This document shows positions 10,406 through 20,883 of a stretch of DNA of 64,000 bases, piece after piece. Source of the stretch: Nothophaeocryptopus gaeumannii (taxonomy: Eukaryota > Ascomycota > Dothideomycetes > Mycosphaerellales > Mycosphaerellaceae); assembly GCA_031771865.1 (NCBI GenBank), contig JASISA010000041.1, positions 744,001 through 808,000 on the forward strand. Direction: 5' to 3'. How positions within the stretch are numbered: position 1 is the stretch's first letter; each line of letters starts with the position of its first letter. The translations under genes were made by a program, and so were the position numbers. The notes under the pieces were generated by a model. It ran no database searches, was not told where the DNA came from, and saw only the letters and a list, made by a program, of their open reading frames with translations.

Positions 10406-11169
10406 TCGCTGAAATACGAAGATACGAGGAAGATAATCTGAGAGGGATCAACAGAGCTCGACGGGTAAGGCTGGGGTGCAGGAAGATGTGAGGTCGACCA
10501 GTTTAGTAACGTGGGTTGGAGGGATCTTGACTCGCTTTTGTAGAATACGTTCCGGATGAATCGGCAGAAAACGCTTCTCTTCACTCACCTACTCTCGGCT
10601 TTCCAGTTGGCAATTTGTGTGAGAACTAGGCGATAAGATGCATTACGAACCCAATGGGTCCGCGACCGAATTCTTTCGCCTCACCGATCCTGCTGACGTC
10701 ACCATACTTTCGGTTCGAAGATTGTATGATCCCCGTCTGGACTGACCTGCTGTCAACTCCTCCGAGAGCGGTGAACGCTAGCGACTATGTGAGAGTTGAG
10801 TCTCAGCTCTGAAGGTGGTTGTGGATACATCGTATTTTAGGTCACATCACATGCTTCCCGTTGTCGTCCAAGCGCCTTGCTAGCAGAATGTCCTCTTTAA
10901 TCTCCAAAACGCCGATTATGCTGCTCAAGGGGTATCTTGCTGTTGATCCGCAACATGTAGCATGTATCATCGTCTGTCCCTTCCATTCATATCGCGCAGG
11001 TGATTGCATTGTTACTCTTCTTGCTGCGAGAAGCTTCGGACCAGTGATCTCGGGGCTGCCAGTAGGAAAGTTGGCAGCTCGTTCTCAAAAGCCTCCCTAA
11101 TGACGGCCAAGCGTCTTTCTCCGTCGTCAAAAGGTAGCTGCTCGTGTATGCCCTGTCATTCTCACCATC
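10406..11169. other. Intergenic, no gene seen
   Basis: This is the upstream region of the SDR gene and the 3' flank of the acyltransferase gene. No domain, RNA gene or repeat could be recognised. Confidence 0.5.
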
Positions 11170-12194
11170 CTATGCGGCAGCATTCAGCACCTTCTTCTCG
11201 CCAACATCCACGCCCGTTGCCCGGCCATTAGCGTGCTTCTCACGCGTATCCTCAAATTTCAGTGCAACACCCTCCTTCCTCGCACCTTCGGTCAACGTCA
11301 CCAGCTCCTTCACCATCTTGTCCCTGACTTCTTGCAACAACGAATCCACATCTTCCTTTGTCTTCCCCTCGGTGCTGACCGGCTCTAGTACTTTGATAGA
11401 AATGATGCCCGGTCGAAAGATCTTCTTCTTGACGTTCAATACATTGCTGTAGTTCGCAACGACAATCGGTACAATCGGGACCTGGGCCTGAATCGCGAGG
11501 TGGAAAGCTCCTTTTTTGAAAGGCAGCATGTCGGGGACATCGTAGTAGGATCGCGTTCCTTCAGGGAAGATGTAGACAGACTGCTGGGCCATCTTCATCT
11601 GCTTCGCGGCATCGTCAAAGGCGGCGAAGGCTTGCGTGCGGGATTTGCGTTCGATGAAGACGGTTTTGCTCAAGGCCACTGCTCACTTCTTGTCAGCCAA
11701 AGCCCTTCAAACCATCTCTCCTCCTTTGCGCCGATGCGTAGGTATGGTGTAGACTTACTAAACCACCCCAAAAAGGGCCACCACTTCAGACTCTTCTTCG
11801 CCGTAACAGAACAGTACTTTGGAAAGATATGCCCCAAAATCAACACATCCAACTCCGTCTGATGATTCCCCATGAATACCGCGGGTCTCGTCGTATTCAA
11901 CCAATCTTTTTCATCCTCAATCTCAAACCACACACCCGTAAAAAGTAACATGGTCCATTTGAAGCTCCTCGCGGTCGTCCATTGTCCCAGACCTCCATAC
12001 CCGACGAGGCTTAAGCAGGCAGAAGCGATAGTGCCGTAGGTCGCGCAGATGAGAAGGGCGGCGAAGGAGGCGATGCTGCGACCGTAGAATTCGAGGACGG
12101 GGATTTTGAGGGTTTGGCCGAGGAAGTTGAGGATGTTGACGGTGAGGACGGTGGTGGAGGTGAGGGTGAGGAGGTAGAAGAGGATGCCCGCCAT
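11170..12194 (-). CDS. SLC1: 1-acyl-sn-glycerol-3-phosphate acyltransferase
   Basis: Two exons (12194-11759 and 11678-11170) around an 80-nt GTAAGT...CAG intron give 314 aa, close to yeast Slc1 (303 aa). It transfers an acyl chain to lysophosphatidic acid to make phosphatidic acid at the ER or lipid droplets. Two or three hydrophobic segments lie in residues 1-90. Acyltransferase motif I, NHQTELD (residues 110-116), supplies the catalytic His and Asp. The FPEGTRS motif (183-189) binds the phosphate, and VPIVPIVV follows. All key residues are present. The start is clear: the ATG is directly followed by a membrane helix. It is transcribed in the same direction as the SDR and mS45 genes. Confidence 0.92.
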
Positions 12195-12505
12195 TTTGCC
12201 GGGTCGTGTTAGGATTGCACTCTTCTTCTGTGTTGTCGCATGGGAGATGTACGGAGGAGAGTATGTTAAGAAGGAAGGTAGGCAATTGCGAGGTGGTGGG
12301 ACGGGGAAAGCTCCAGTCGATCAATTTGGTGGGGAAATTTTGGCTTTGCGGGTTGAGATGCATCACATGCCGCTGCCGAATGACGAGCTCCAGGAACAGG
12401 CATTTGAAACAGTAAGCTGCAGGTGTGTGCATTGCACGGGTATCTTCGTCTGTACAAGCTTCTGTCTGTGAAACTATTATGCTACATATACTGTACCATC
12501 CGTCA
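12195..12505. promoter_or_regulatory. Upstream region of the acyltransferase gene
   Basis: This 311-bp gap lies between the end of the mS45 gene and the start of the acyltransferase gene, both on the minus strand, and should hold the acyltransferase promoter. No specific element was recognised. Confidence 0.4.
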
Positions 12506-13930
12506 CTACTCCACGCTGGTTGGAATTTTGACCTGCCCTCTCTTGCGGTCAAGATGAGCCATGCCGTATCTGGCCCCAACCGCATTTCTCGCCCGCCCAG
12601 TCTTGCCAACCTTCTCGGCAGATATGTCTTGGAATTTAAAGTCCCATCGACTGGTAGGCACAATGCGCTGTGTCCGCTCCTCCCACTTCGCCTTCCTCTC
12701 TTCCGCCACCCGCCGTGCCTCTCTCACTTCTTCATCTCGTTGCTGTTGTCTAACCCAACGCTCTTCTCGACTGATTCCTTCCAAATGATCCTTCTCCAGC
12801 GCGATCAGCTCTGGATGAGGTATGCGCTTATCTGCGGGGAGAAGGGTGTCATCGAATGCTTTCGCTGCGTCCTCGCGTGTGAATTGGCGCGACTCTGATA
12901 CAGGATAGAAGAGTTGCTGCCGTGTCTTTGGATGTACAGGAAGATCGTTGATGGTCTCGTGCTCATATATTTGTTTCGTGGGGTGGTTAGGTAGATACTT
13001 CGTCTGCGGTAGCATGGCGAGCACAGCCTCGTTGTATGGCTTTGCCAATTGCTTGCCCTACTCAAACTGTCAGTGAAGGTCCGATGTTATACTCCAGATG
13101 TAGATGTAGGATTTTTCGGAAAAATCAGAGAGGCTCGCAAAGCTTGTTTGTAACCATGTGGATGTCTTGAAGACTAATCGAATTTTTGCATTGCAATCAT
13201 CATGTAAGGGAAGAGATTGTAGAGGGATAAGGGTGCGACTCACATCAGCCTGCCATTGCTTCTCGATGGTCTTCAGTCTCACCACTGCGGCCACCCTTCT
13301 CAGATCAATGCTGAAAGCGGCGCTTACAGTTGATATATCAACCCCAGCACCAACGACCTGCCGGTAAATTTCCTCTCTGAGATCTTCCGATAGCACACTC
13401 TCACTTCGGAAGTCGCGATTGAGAGGGTACGGTCGCATATCTTGTGCCCGCTCCCTTGGCAAACCGCTTCGTGCATCCCGTTCCGCCTTTGCATTTCGAG
13501 CAGCGGCCCTCCTCTCGATATTCGCTTTAATCTCTTGGTCATCCAATCCATCCAGCCTCTCTTTGCATTGTATCTCTTCTTCCTCTTCCTCCGGCGGCAC
13601 GTTCTCATCTACGGCAGTGGCCTCTCGCCTGTCTCGGGGATTGCCCTGCGGCTTTTTAGTTCGAAGGAGGTTTCCCTGCCTATCGTACGCGCTCATGTAG
13701 TTTGTGCTGCCAGCCAGTGGATCGCGAAAGACTTTTCCGGGTCCATCGAGCCATGCCCACATGTTCCGCCGCAGGAGTGTGCCCTTCGCTGTTGGTTCTG
13801 CTGCAGCTCGGCGGAATCGGCGAATTTGAGATGATGGGGCAAAGGCTTCAGGGACAGGTTGTGGCCGAGTGCGGAAGCATTGGCATGGTGTGGGCGTGGA
13901 GAGGCGATGAGGCTGTATTCGGGGAGGCAT
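12506..13930 (-). CDS. Mitochondrial small ribosomal subunit protein, Bot1/mS45 family
   Basis: Two exons (13930-13244 and 13057-12506) with a 186-nt GTGAGT...TAG intron in phase 0 give 412 aa. The Bot1-type signature follows an Arg/Pro-rich presequence that fits mitochondrial import: NMWAWLDGPGKVF, then STNYMSAYDRQGN. Acidic and charged helices follow, then a helix-turn-helix-like stretch (STVSAAFSIDLRRVAAVVRL), then the second exon opening GKQLAKPYNEAV. Bot1 in fission yeast and Mrps35 in budding yeast are fungal small-subunit mitoribosome proteins; assignment to that family is by motif recall. The ATG at 13930 (MPPRIQPHR) is a better start than the one seven codons upstream. Confidence 0.8.
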
Positions 13931-14347
13931 TGTGGAGAATATAAAGCACAATTGTGCTGAGAAGGAGATGGCGGCGCCGAGAGAAGAGGTGACGTTGATG
14001 TTGATGAATTGTGGGAGGTGGAAGAGCTGCTGGATGAAAAGACGCGAGAAAGCTCAGAGCGGACACGGACCCCGAATTGGCTTGGCGTCACCGCCGCTTC
14101 AATCACATACTTGGCCTTCAATCGATGAATACATCTTCCATTGAGGAATGCATGACACTACCGCTGCCTCTTTCGACCAGGTGCCTGAGCAAAAGAACAA
14201 GGCCAGGACGCTGGTCGAAACACGATGTGTAGCGAGCCAAAGGAGTGGTGCGTTCGGGAGGCATAGTCGATGAAGCGGCACATGTACACCACCTTTTCTG
14301 GACATCCTCACGAACAGCAAGAGCAAAAGAGAAGTGTCAGTCGTGAC
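13931..14347. other. Upstream region of the mS45 gene, no other gene seen
   Basis: About 400 bp between the mS45 start and the 3' end of a tRNA gene, both on the minus strand. No coding or RNA feature was recognised. Confidence 0.4.
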
Positions 14348-14485
14348 TGAACCTGACCCGATTTGAACGGATGACCTTCTGGATGCTCCAAGAGAACTGG
14401 AATCAGACGCGCTACCGCTGCGCCACAGCTAGAGCAATGTTAGAGCCGGTTGCGGCTCAAGAGGAATGTGGAGCGGCTTACGTCC
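14348..14485 (-). tRNA. tRNA-Trp(CCA) interrupted inside the acceptor stem and at the anticodon loop
   Basis: Read on the minus strand, the body 14428-14348 has a D-arm (GCGC/GCGC), an anticodon arm with loop TTCCAG (anticodon CCA), a T-arm with loop TTCAAAT and a 3' acceptor strand CAGGTTC plus A73. Directly 5' of the body only CTG pairs with that strand, and it is preceded by CTAG. The other four bases, GGAC, lie at 14485-14482. Removing 14481-14429 gives GGACCTG, which pairs with CAGGTTC over all seven positions (one G-T). That 53-nt segment begins GTAAGC, ends TAG and has CTAAC at the branch position. A second, 13-nt insert follows the anticodon at the canonical intron site. With standard placement, A31 faces C39, so its exact ends are uncertain. 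The A and B boxes are uninterrupted. Confidence 0.75.
14429..14481 (-). other. Spliceosomal-type intron inside tRNA-Trp acceptor stem
   Basis: 53 nt on the minus strand between tRNA positions 4 and 5. It starts GTAAGC, has CTAAC 12-16 nt before its end, and finishes CTCTAG. The length and all three signals match the protein-gene introns in this window. Its exact removal restores the acceptor stem. Confidence 0.7.
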
Positions 14486-14869
14486 TAAGACCAGGAGTTT
14501 AACCTGTCTTGATTGGTGGATGGAATCTTGCTATACTTATATAGCCTTATCCTCTAGCGCACACGCAAGAAATGTTGCGGTTAAGTGCTGAGTAGATGGA
14601 GGTTGGATTAGCATGCGTTGCGAAGTGCACAAAGTGATGTCGGATTTCATATCGAGCATCCTCCGGTAGTAGCAAAGTGAAAGCTCCCACGCTCTTCTTT
14701 ATGCATTCACAGGTATCAATCATAAATGGCAACGAAAAGGAGATACGATCAGATGCGCGAGCCGGCACTTCTGCTGAGAGCGGGTCCAACGAATCGTTTT
14801 GAGAGAAGACCGTTCGGATTTGGTCGACTTACCGCGCAGCAAAAGAACGTCCTGCCGGGCAAAAATGAT
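14486..14869. other. Spacer between two tRNA genes
   Basis: About 380 bp with no coding support. It carries the upstream region of the tRNA-Trp gene and the 3' flank of the next tRNA. Confidence 0.4.
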
Positions 14870-14942
14870 TGATCCTGGTCTGAGTTGAACAGACGACCTT
14901 TGGGACTGGAAGCCAACACTCTGACCACTGAGTTACAGGACC
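14870..14942 (-). tRNA. tRNA gene, apparent anticodon CCA (Trp-like)
   Basis: 73 nt, uninterrupted. Acceptor GGTCCTG pairs with CAGGATC (one G-T), with A73. The D-arm is ACTC/GAGT, and the T-arm is GTCTG/CAGAC with loop TTCAACT. The anticodon stem TTGGC/CCCAA has four pairs and a C31-C39 mismatch closing loop TTCCAGT, which reads CCA at positions 34-36. The mismatch makes the amino-acid identity less certain than the fold. No clear run of four or more T follows the 3' end. It lies 385 bp upstream of the tRNA-Trp gene on the same strand and has the same TTCCAG core in its loop. Confidence 0.65.
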
Positions 14943-15900
14943 TATTTGTTGTCTTCGTTGACGATAGGTTGATCGTGATTGCTATTCTCTTATGACTGTA
15001 TAGTAGCAGACAGTCATACGCAGTTGCGGCGCGAGTTGCAGCTTAGCAGGAAGTAAAGGTGGCGATGCGGAACCTGCCACAAATCATTCATTTCTTTCTC
15101 GAGATCTTACACCTTAACCACAGGAATAAGGACAGCCGCTATCCCGTCCCTCATCTTGGGTAGAACAATGTAAAGACTGTGTGTCGAGTCACGCCAGGTC
15201 TCAGTCGCCGCATCCCAGGAGAAATCACGATGGCTATGCCTTTCGTTGGCAGGCCATGTCGTTCGCATCGTCCACAATACTCCGAGAGCACACCTCGGTG
15301 CCTCCATATCTGACAGCTAGAATGACCGCCCAATACGTCGTGTTACTGGTCAGGCAGTCCTTCTCTTCACCAGATACATCGTCCTTCAGCAGACAAGCCG
15401 TGACCCCAGATGATAAACAACCTGTGAAGACCGGATGAACACGGCTGGCAGGAATGGCGAGGAGATACGCTTTGATGGATCAAGCAACGTAACTCATGAT
15501 GCAGCCGAAGAAGACATCAGACAGGCAGGTGAGAGTACGTGACATTGTTGGTGGTGAGAGCGGAGAAGTGAGAAGCAGCAAGGTTGCTTTGACGAATGCT
15601 GAGCTAATATTTGACAGCAGCCACGCGGAATCAACTCGATCTAGGCCCGTGTTAAACTCTGCGCTTGCCCGAGCTTAGCAAGTTCTCATGCTCCGAAAAG
15701 AGTCCACGATCTCAAGCAGCAATCCTTCTTCACATCGGCTCAGGTCTGACCGGTCAAGATCGATCATGTACAGAAGCTCACGAGCTGGACCATGGCAGTT
15801 TACCTCGCCCATGTGGCGACTTGATGACACACGCTAGACCGGGATCCCCAAGCTCTCTTTGGCAGCGATAAACCCAGCAACCATCTTGCGAAGCTTCACC
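14943..15900. other. Intergenic, no gene seen
   Basis: About 950 bp upstream of the small gene at 15901. Only short frames without recognisable features occur on either strand. Confidence 0.45.
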
Positions 15901-16425
15901 ATGACACTGCCTGGACAGACAACACCTCGTCGCTCCTTGGACCACATGTTACCCACTCCGAACAGTGACACGGACTCTTCGCCCAAAACTCAATCATCGG
16001 AACCAGAGACAGAGCAGAGCATCGCCGTTCAGCTCGAACAATCTATCCGTGACGACTGCAACGCAGTCAACGAGCAAAACTGGTCTCACGAGGGTCCTCT
16101 CTTCCGGAACAAAGCCGCATACTGGGAATGCGAGCTCCCAATGGCTATCTCTTCCAAGAAGCTCACATGTCAGCAATTTGTCGACACTATTCGTAGCATC
16201 AAGGAGAGCCGTCCAGGATACCAAGTCAAACCCCTCAGCTTCAACACCAGTGTGGACGAGAGGAATGGTCGGGCAGAGATCTTCGCTAACATGGAGACTT
16301 CTGGGCTGTATGAAGGCGTTGCGCAGAGAAACGTGACGCTTTGTGAGTATCGGCGGATTGAAGGTATCTGGTATCACACTGCTCATCGGACTATGCCTGG
16401 ACTGGACATGAATCTGCTGCGATGA
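15901..16425 (+). CDS. Small protein, possibly NTF2/SnoaL-like
   Basis: Frame of 174 aa from the ATG at 15901 (MTLPGQTTPRRSLDHM), chosen because the 14 codons upstream, back to 15859, look like leader sequence. Residues 1-45 are disordered and acidic. The rest is a compact alpha-beta region with a helix (IAVQLEQSIRDDCNAVNEQ), a Trp-rich stretch (FRNKAAYWECELPMAI) and paired strands (GRAEIFANMETSGLYEG, then CEYRRIEGIWYHTAHR). The strand-rich end after helices recalls the SnoaL/NTF2 fold seen in many small fungal proteins, but no catalytic residues can be assigned. Function unknown. Confidence 0.6.
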   Translation: MTLPGQTTPRRSLDHMLPTPNSDTDSSPKTQSSEPETEQSIAVQLEQSIRDDCNAVNEQNWSHEGPLFRNKAAYWECELPMAISSKKLTCQQFVDTIRSIKESRPGYQVKPLSFNTSVDERNGRAEIFANMETSGLYEGVAQRNVTLCEYRRIEGIWYHTAHRTMPGLDMNLLR

Positions 16426-17544
16426 AAGTCTCAAAGCTGGAGGATGACTCAGCTCCCGAATTGCACTCGCCCGACACTGAACATTCTGTTTGCAAGTCGG
16501 CATCTGCAATCAGTCACGTCCAGGCAAGCGAATGTTCAGCTCGTCAGCCGCAGCCGGGCATTCGGGGGATTGTTACAGCCAGGAGCAAGCTTTCAACCTT
16601 GGGTCTGGAGATTTCTGCCACGTGTCTTCCGACTTCGACGTGAAATCGTGAGTCGCTTGTCGAGACAGGGATGTTGTTCGAGAGGTACCCAGATTTATTC
16701 TGCGTTCAGCTCTCCATCATCTGTGCGTCGTTGGTATGCGGAAGGAGCATGAATGGCAGGAACAATGACATCTGCGGAAGTCTATGCCAACGAGAAGCAG
16801 TTGCGGTACCTCAAAAAAGCTTTTATGAAGGAGGTGAACAATCGCGGTGTACGTCTGAGCGAGAATGTGGTACAGGTGACGAAGCTTAGGGCGCCGTTTT
16901 GCAAGTCTGCGCGCTCTGCTGTTGAGAGCCTTCGCGACAAGACTCGCTGAAGTGAAGAAGGGAAGAAGTGATGTGAGCCGTCTGCTCAGTCTCGGTGAGG
17001 ATGAGTGATCGAGCGGATGGCGACCTGGATGGCAATGTTGAGCCCTGTTGCGATTCATTTGAGAGATATGCAAGGAATGAATCGGCTGGTGCTGCACGGA
17101 TGGCAGTCCACAAGCGTGATACCGTCAGCTTAGCAAGGTATTGAATGGTGGATAAATTTATTTGATGTGGTGCAAAAATGATTTCTCAATGAGTTGTGGC
17201 ACGTTATGTAGCTCAACTATCTCGGCCAATCTCAAGTGCGAGCAGATCAAGGAAAGAATAATCCTCATAGCATACAACGTACCCGGATATCATCACTTCT
17301 CAGACTCGATCTGGATCCCTAAGAAAAGATATCTAAGGCTACGCGTGCTAGCCGTTTCCGGCACGTGAAGCTGGATCGTTCCAGTGAGAAGTGACGCGAG
17401 CATGTGAAACTCGCTGCCAAGGCTAGGGGTCTCTGCACAAACGAGAAGCAAACGCTGCTTCGGGTGCTCTTGAACTTTCTCTTTGCCTTGACCTCTTTGC
17501 GTGCAATCTTCAGCGCTCACAATCTGCCGGCCGTGGCGCGCGGC
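16426..17544. other. Intergenic, no gene supported
   Basis: A 65-codon frame at 16753-16950 (plus) has a basic, protein-like composition but no family resemblance and could be chance. Nothing else stands out. Confidence 0.4.
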
Positions 17545-17998
17545 ATGGACGAGGAGCTCGTCGGTGACGTTTCCCAGCTCTTCCAAGAGCAGCCAGAAGC
17601 ACCCATGTCCTCCTTCCCACCAGCCATCTCGAACGTGGCTGAAGACAGTCCTGACAAGCGACCGACTTCTTTCGAAGACCTACCGGCAGAACTGCGCAAC
17701 CGGATCTACGACCTGTCTGGTAAGCTCTTCCACCATTTTCGCCGCTACGCTATTTCCTGACTTCACTCACTCAGGCTGTATCCGCTGCTATCAGCGACCA
17801 AGACGCCTAGAATTCTCCCGCGCCCCAAGACACACCATCGCCGGCGACTACCTCCCTCAAGATCACCCAGTCGTGCACGGCTGCACGAACGGCGCTACTT
17901 GTGAACTCGCAAAATGGGCCGATTTCGAAACATGGACGGCAGCCTACCTTCGTATTCCAGGTCGAACCCCAAAGCCCAACAACTTACTGAGCATGTGA
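17545..17998 (+). CDS. Short F-box-like protein
   Basis: Two exons (17545-17719 and 17775-17998) with a 55-nt GTAAGC...CAG intron and a phase-matched joint give 132 aa. The segment FEDLPAELRNRIYDL is the first helix of the F-box/2EXR motif of large fungal families, where this region binds Skp1. The exon-2 part (CIRCYQRPRRLEF then LPQDHPVVHGCTNGA) is too short for the usual substrate-binding region of 150-300 residues. It may be a genuinely short adaptor or a truncated copy. The ATG at 17545 is the last good start before the motif. Confidence 0.55.
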
Positions 17999-18214
17999 TG
18001 TGGTCGTTAGAATGTCATCTGAAAGAAGACAACAAGAGAGGCCGTCGAAAGAGTCAGGAACGGTCGCGGCGTGACGCACGGCCGGAAGCTTCCCGAAGGC
18101 GCTTAAAAGCCTGAGTCATCTTCAAGTGAATCATTCATTTGCATCGGCGCGTGAAGCGTTCGTAATGTCTCCTGACATTGCGTACCTCGCAATCCTTGCC
18201 CTTTTGATGTGCCT

Positions 18215-19437
18215 CTACTCCTTGATCGCGACCTCGATGATGTCCTCCCTTAATCCCGGCCATCTCTTCCTCACCACGACCCATGATGCCATCGCAAGCA
18301 ATACCACAACCCCCAGAATCGGACTGGAGTAGTTGAAGTTGGACGCAGTGATCGGTATAACGATTGGGAAAGGCAGCCAAACCATGATGTATGCCGTGTA
18401 CACCAGTGCGAAGACGTTGACGGGCAAGCCCAGTTTGCCCATCGACCAGGGTCCCATCTGTGGTGGGTCTAAGCTGAACCTCCGAAATACCATCATGAGT
18501 ATTGCGATGAAGTAGCTGATGTACATGGCGATGGTACTGAGGGATATGAAGACCTGTAGTGCGACGTTGCTTCCAATATTGATCAGGCTGAGCAATACGA
18601 CGATCGCAACAGAGAAGAGAATCGCTCGAGCCGGCACACGTTTGATCGAGTCCACCTGTGATGATCAGCAATGACAAAGAAATAGATGATGATAGCGACG
18701 TACATATGCAAAGACTTTTGGAAGCCCTCCATCTCTTGCCCAACTCCAGCTTAGACGAGATGCAGATGCGACGTTCACGACCATTGCACACATCGATATG
18801 ACCAAGAAGACAGAAGACATAGCCGTGGCAGCACGCGCAGAACCTGTTGCGTTGAGCAAGACTGCCAGCATCGGCTGCGGATACTCCAGAGCATCTTCTG
18901 GTTTGCCCACACAAAACAGAATCACCAGGATGAAGAGCCATGCCATCAGGCCGTTGACAACATTCGTCATGACCATGACCCATGGCACTGTCGTGGGTGC
19001 TTTGCGTACTTCTTCGCTGAGGTGGACGGCAGCATCGAAGCCTATGTGCCCAGTCAGTCTCAGATCCACAGTGCATACCTGATGTTACGAACCAACGAAG
19101 CACCACACGGAGGTTTGCAACCCCAAGTTCCAGCTGATGAAGTCGTTGGTCCATCCAGACGTTTGAGCAGAGTCGACCCGATTGAAAAACACAAACTCTG
19201 CAGTGTGCCTCAAGCAAATCCTCATGTAGGCGCGTGAGGTGTACCGTTGTAGAAGACGGTGTAGAGATTCCCGGCGATGGCTTCCCAGCTGCTCATGAAC
19301 GTGATGGAGGTCGTGAAGAACTGGATGGTATTGAAGGCGCGTTCGACTCGGGTCTGTGCGATAAGCTCGCCAACATGAGCGGTGTTCTCATCCGCCTCAG
19401 AAGAGGAGGCAGACGCCACTTTCTCGTAGTCTGCCAT
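18215..19437 (-). pseudogene. Amino-acid/GABA permease (APC family) with its centre deleted
   Basis: Four exons can be joined in frame: 19437-19245, 19197-19093, 19041-18704 and 18655-18215 (358 aa). The N-terminus (VERAFNTIQFF then FMSSWEAIAGNLYTVFYN) is TM1 of fungal amino-acid permeases. The next exon begins EFVFFNRVDSAQTSGW, which in full-length relatives lies about 150-165 residues later, after TM5. The later parts are normal: FDAAVHLSEEVRKAP, SWSWARDGGLPKVFAY, then the last helices. Full-length members have about 510-530 residues and 11-12 helices; here roughly TM2-TM5 are missing, which removes part of the transport core. The introns around the gap are short (47 and 51 nt) and one has a weak GTTCGT donor. 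A clean internal deletion is the simplest reading, and the product is unlikely to transport. Confidence 0.75.
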
Positions 19438-20883
19438 GATTCAAAATGTCTCGTAGGAGTCCAATACGTGAACTACGAGAAATGGGAGGGGAGAGGGGTG
19501 GGAAAGCAGTCAAAAGCAGCCGCTGGGAGAGATCTGCGCTGCAAGCCAAGAGACCTCATGTGCAACACCTTGGTGTGCATGTATTGGACGCGGTGCTACG
19601 AGCTCGAGGTGCGTTTTGAGGCTTGCCTTCACGCGTCAGTTCTAGGTTGCATTGCGCTATCTACTGTATCAGCCGCTGGTAGGCCCAGGCTTTGGTACAT
19701 CTTGAAGCGACAGCAGGTGGCACAGTAACTCTGGTGGGAGGTGACAGTAAGGTACACGCTGGGAGTCGTAGTAATAAGGGTGAAGGAAGCGAAGAGCGAG
19801 CAATCTGCTGGTGGAGAGACACGACAGGCCAGGGTACGGAGCTGCGGCCGTGCACGGGCCGCAAACCTTGCCTCCGACTTCACACTTGGCGCGACCTCTC
19901 CTTCTCTTACACATGCCCTCCCTCTACCTCCGCCCTACGATACGCTTCGAATTGTCGAGCTCAGCGGGATCTCAAGAACATTTGGCGACGAGATGGAGCG
20001 CAGGGTCATTGGTAGAGGGGAACGGGCTCGATCAAGAAACGGCTTTCGCGCTTGGGGGATGAGTCCTGAAGAGAGTTGAGATATTCGACATTTTCACATG
20101 CAAAAGACGTTGGTGTCACGTAGGGAGACCCCGCGGTGCTTGATACAACCTACAAGATGTCGCAAAGCCGGATGACAAGGATACCATACCACACGACTAT
20201 TTGTTGACCTTACTGAAGATCCCGACGACGGTGGCTATCGGACATTTGGACGCTTTCTTCTGGAGACTATTACTGCAGACGCGCTGCTGCAGATGTAGCT
20301 GGCTGCCAAAGATTCGAGATCCCGCGAGGCCTAGTTTGGCTTGGCAACGGCTGCTGCTTCAGCTTCAACTTCGACTTCATCAACCTCCTGCCCCTCTTTG
20401 CTGCTCCAGCCGTTACACACGCGGCAGTCCCGACATTTCTTCGTGTCCCAGCATCTCTTCATGAAGTCCCAGCATTTCTTCACGAGCACGCGCCAGCAGT
20501 TTGAGGCAGTGCTGCTCGACATCCTCGTGCACAGAGCAAGCGCACGACCCTTTTGAGGTGAACAACGAGTGGGACATGAAGAAAAGGTGGGATTTGGCGG
20601 GGTGGTATTGTCCCTATTGTCCCTATTCTAGCACGTTAAGGTGACTGGGACAGCTATATATCACTCATATCTTCTGCTGTCTCTTTCTCATTACGACATC
20701 TCCTCTTCGCTCGAAATTTGCAAGCACCACCACCACCACTTGACAGTTTACTCTTCTCACCCAGCAAACCACATACAAAGTACGCTCCCATCACACGCTC
20801 GCTGAACGTGAAGAGTATCGCAATCGGCTTTTTCTTCTCAACCTGCGGCAACGAGATGCATGGCTAACCTCCTCGTCGCAGTC
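19438..20883. other. Intergenic, 1.4 kb, no gene supported
   Basis: Upstream regions of two divergent genes. Several short frames exist but lack domain or splice support. A 10-nt direct duplication (TTGTCCCTAT twice) lies near 20609-20628. Confidence 0.4.

Noticed and set aside
18135..19217. 360-codon minus-strand frame overlapping the permease
   Set aside because: It runs through the permease exons and introns in the wrong frame and has no recognisable domain.
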